NCBI GenBank assembly: GCA_025084515.1
Contig: JAJAGP010000429.1
Coordinates: 95,001-159,000 of the forward strand
DNA: 64,000 bases
Direction: 5' to 3'
Origin: Ancistrus triradiatus
Lineage: Eukaryota; Chordata; Actinopteri; Siluriformes; Loricariidae
The notes below the pieces were generated by a model that made no database searches, had not been told where the DNA came from, and saw nothing but the letters and a program-made list of their open reading frames with translations. Each line of letters opens with the position of its first letter. The stretch's first letter is position 1. Below, piece after piece: positions 63,544 through 64,000 of this stretch. A program made the position numbers and the translations under genes.

Positions 63544-64000
63544 CGTGGAAGCCCACGTCGCCTATAAAAAGTTTCTTCGGATAAATATAGTGTTTGAAGT
63601 GACTTAATTCACATATTTCCCTTCCAAAATATCATACATGCGCCTAACATTTGCAAAACGCTTGAATGGAAACAGAACTACTGGCACTGGAAAGCATTAG
63701 CCACTTATGCATTTAGTAAAGATGCCGGGGCATTATGGGAAATGTAGTTCCCGTAATGAAGATGCGTTGCATGTCCGGTAGTTCTGCTCAGCTATCCAGG
63801 ATAAAATTAAGGTTTTACCGCCATGAATTTTGTTTGAAACAGCTGTATCTTATTGAGATATTTTGCTGAGGCATTTGTTTGATTACAGATTAAATGACAT
63901 TAAATTAAATGACAGATGTCAACTTAAGGGCGCCCAGACATCCACTCTGGCCTAAAGTTAGATCTAGCATACGTGTTCTTATTAGAAGAGAACAATAGAA
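63540..64000. promoter_or_regulatory. Possible promoter-like patch with a ZNF143-type motif
   Basis: On the minus strand AACTACATTTCCCATAATGC (63750-63731) fits the ZNF143/SBS consensus ACTACAnnTCCCAGnATGC closely. About 25 bp upstream is GAACTACCGGACATGC, a weaker echo. CpGs are somewhat denser than nearby. No exon was found on either side, and the same motif occurs in dispersed repeats, so this is weak evidence for a promoter. Confidence 0.3.

Noticed and set aside
63700..64000. trit1 exon 1 at the right edge
   Set aside because: A minus-strand ATGGCG followed by GTAAAA exists near 63823, but no P-loop (GATGTGKS) coding sequence follows or precedes, so I do not call it.

Overview
The window looks like a repeat-dense stretch of a teleost fish nuclear genome. 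The evidence is abundant Tc1-like DNA transposon relics, V-SINE and Mermaid-type tRNA-derived SINEs, an L2-type LINE, several hAT derivatives, long dinucleotide arrays, and one split, vertebrate-type gene whose exons carry consensus splice sites. The SINE and Tc1 mix would fit an otophysan such as a catfish, but that is inference and no species is claimed.

The only host gene I can support is trit1 (tRNA dimethylallyltransferase, MOD5/MiaA family), on the minus strand. Seven consecutive internal coding exons (about 278 codons) lie at 27709-27569, 20919-20821, 20738-20593, 18244-18102, 18014-17903, 11460-11348 and 5617-5540. All exon junctions keep frame. I found neither the first coding exon (P-loop) nor the C-terminal exons with the zinc finger; they probably lie above 64000 and below 1. 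If so, much of 27.7-64 kb is trit1 intron 1 or its upstream flank. The intron between the first two exons in the window (20920-27568) is not GT-AG. It has a textbook U12-type AT-AC structure: donor ATATCCTTTC, branch site TCCTTAAC and terminal AC.

Layout: 1-5.5 kb holds a SINE, a deleted Tc1 element and repeat fragments. From 5.5 to 27.7 kb lie the trit1 exons, with introns filled by MITEs, Tc1 relics, pogo-like HTH-carrying MITEs, a hAT remnant and microsatellites. From 27.7 to 37 kb lie a TIR element with a nested SINE, a nearly full-length Tc1 copy with an intact catalytic half, and a Mermaid SINE. From 37 to 46 kb lie two copies of a composite hAT derivative and another pogo-like MITE, around a repeat-poor island at about 41-43.5 kb. 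From 46 to 56 kb lie nested stacks: a Tc1 element within a MITE, and a MITE within a hAT within an older repeat. From 57 to 64 kb lie a MITE containing two SINEs and an (AT)43 array, a broken L2 LINE, another Tc1 relic and a possible promoter-like patch.

No intact autonomous transposon, bona fide tRNA/rRNA gene, CRISPR array or new multi-gene system is visible. The most notable observations are the AT-AC intron in trit1, the composite hAT family with an ancestor-like copy in the same window, and the pogo-like MITEs that keep only a DNA-binding domain.
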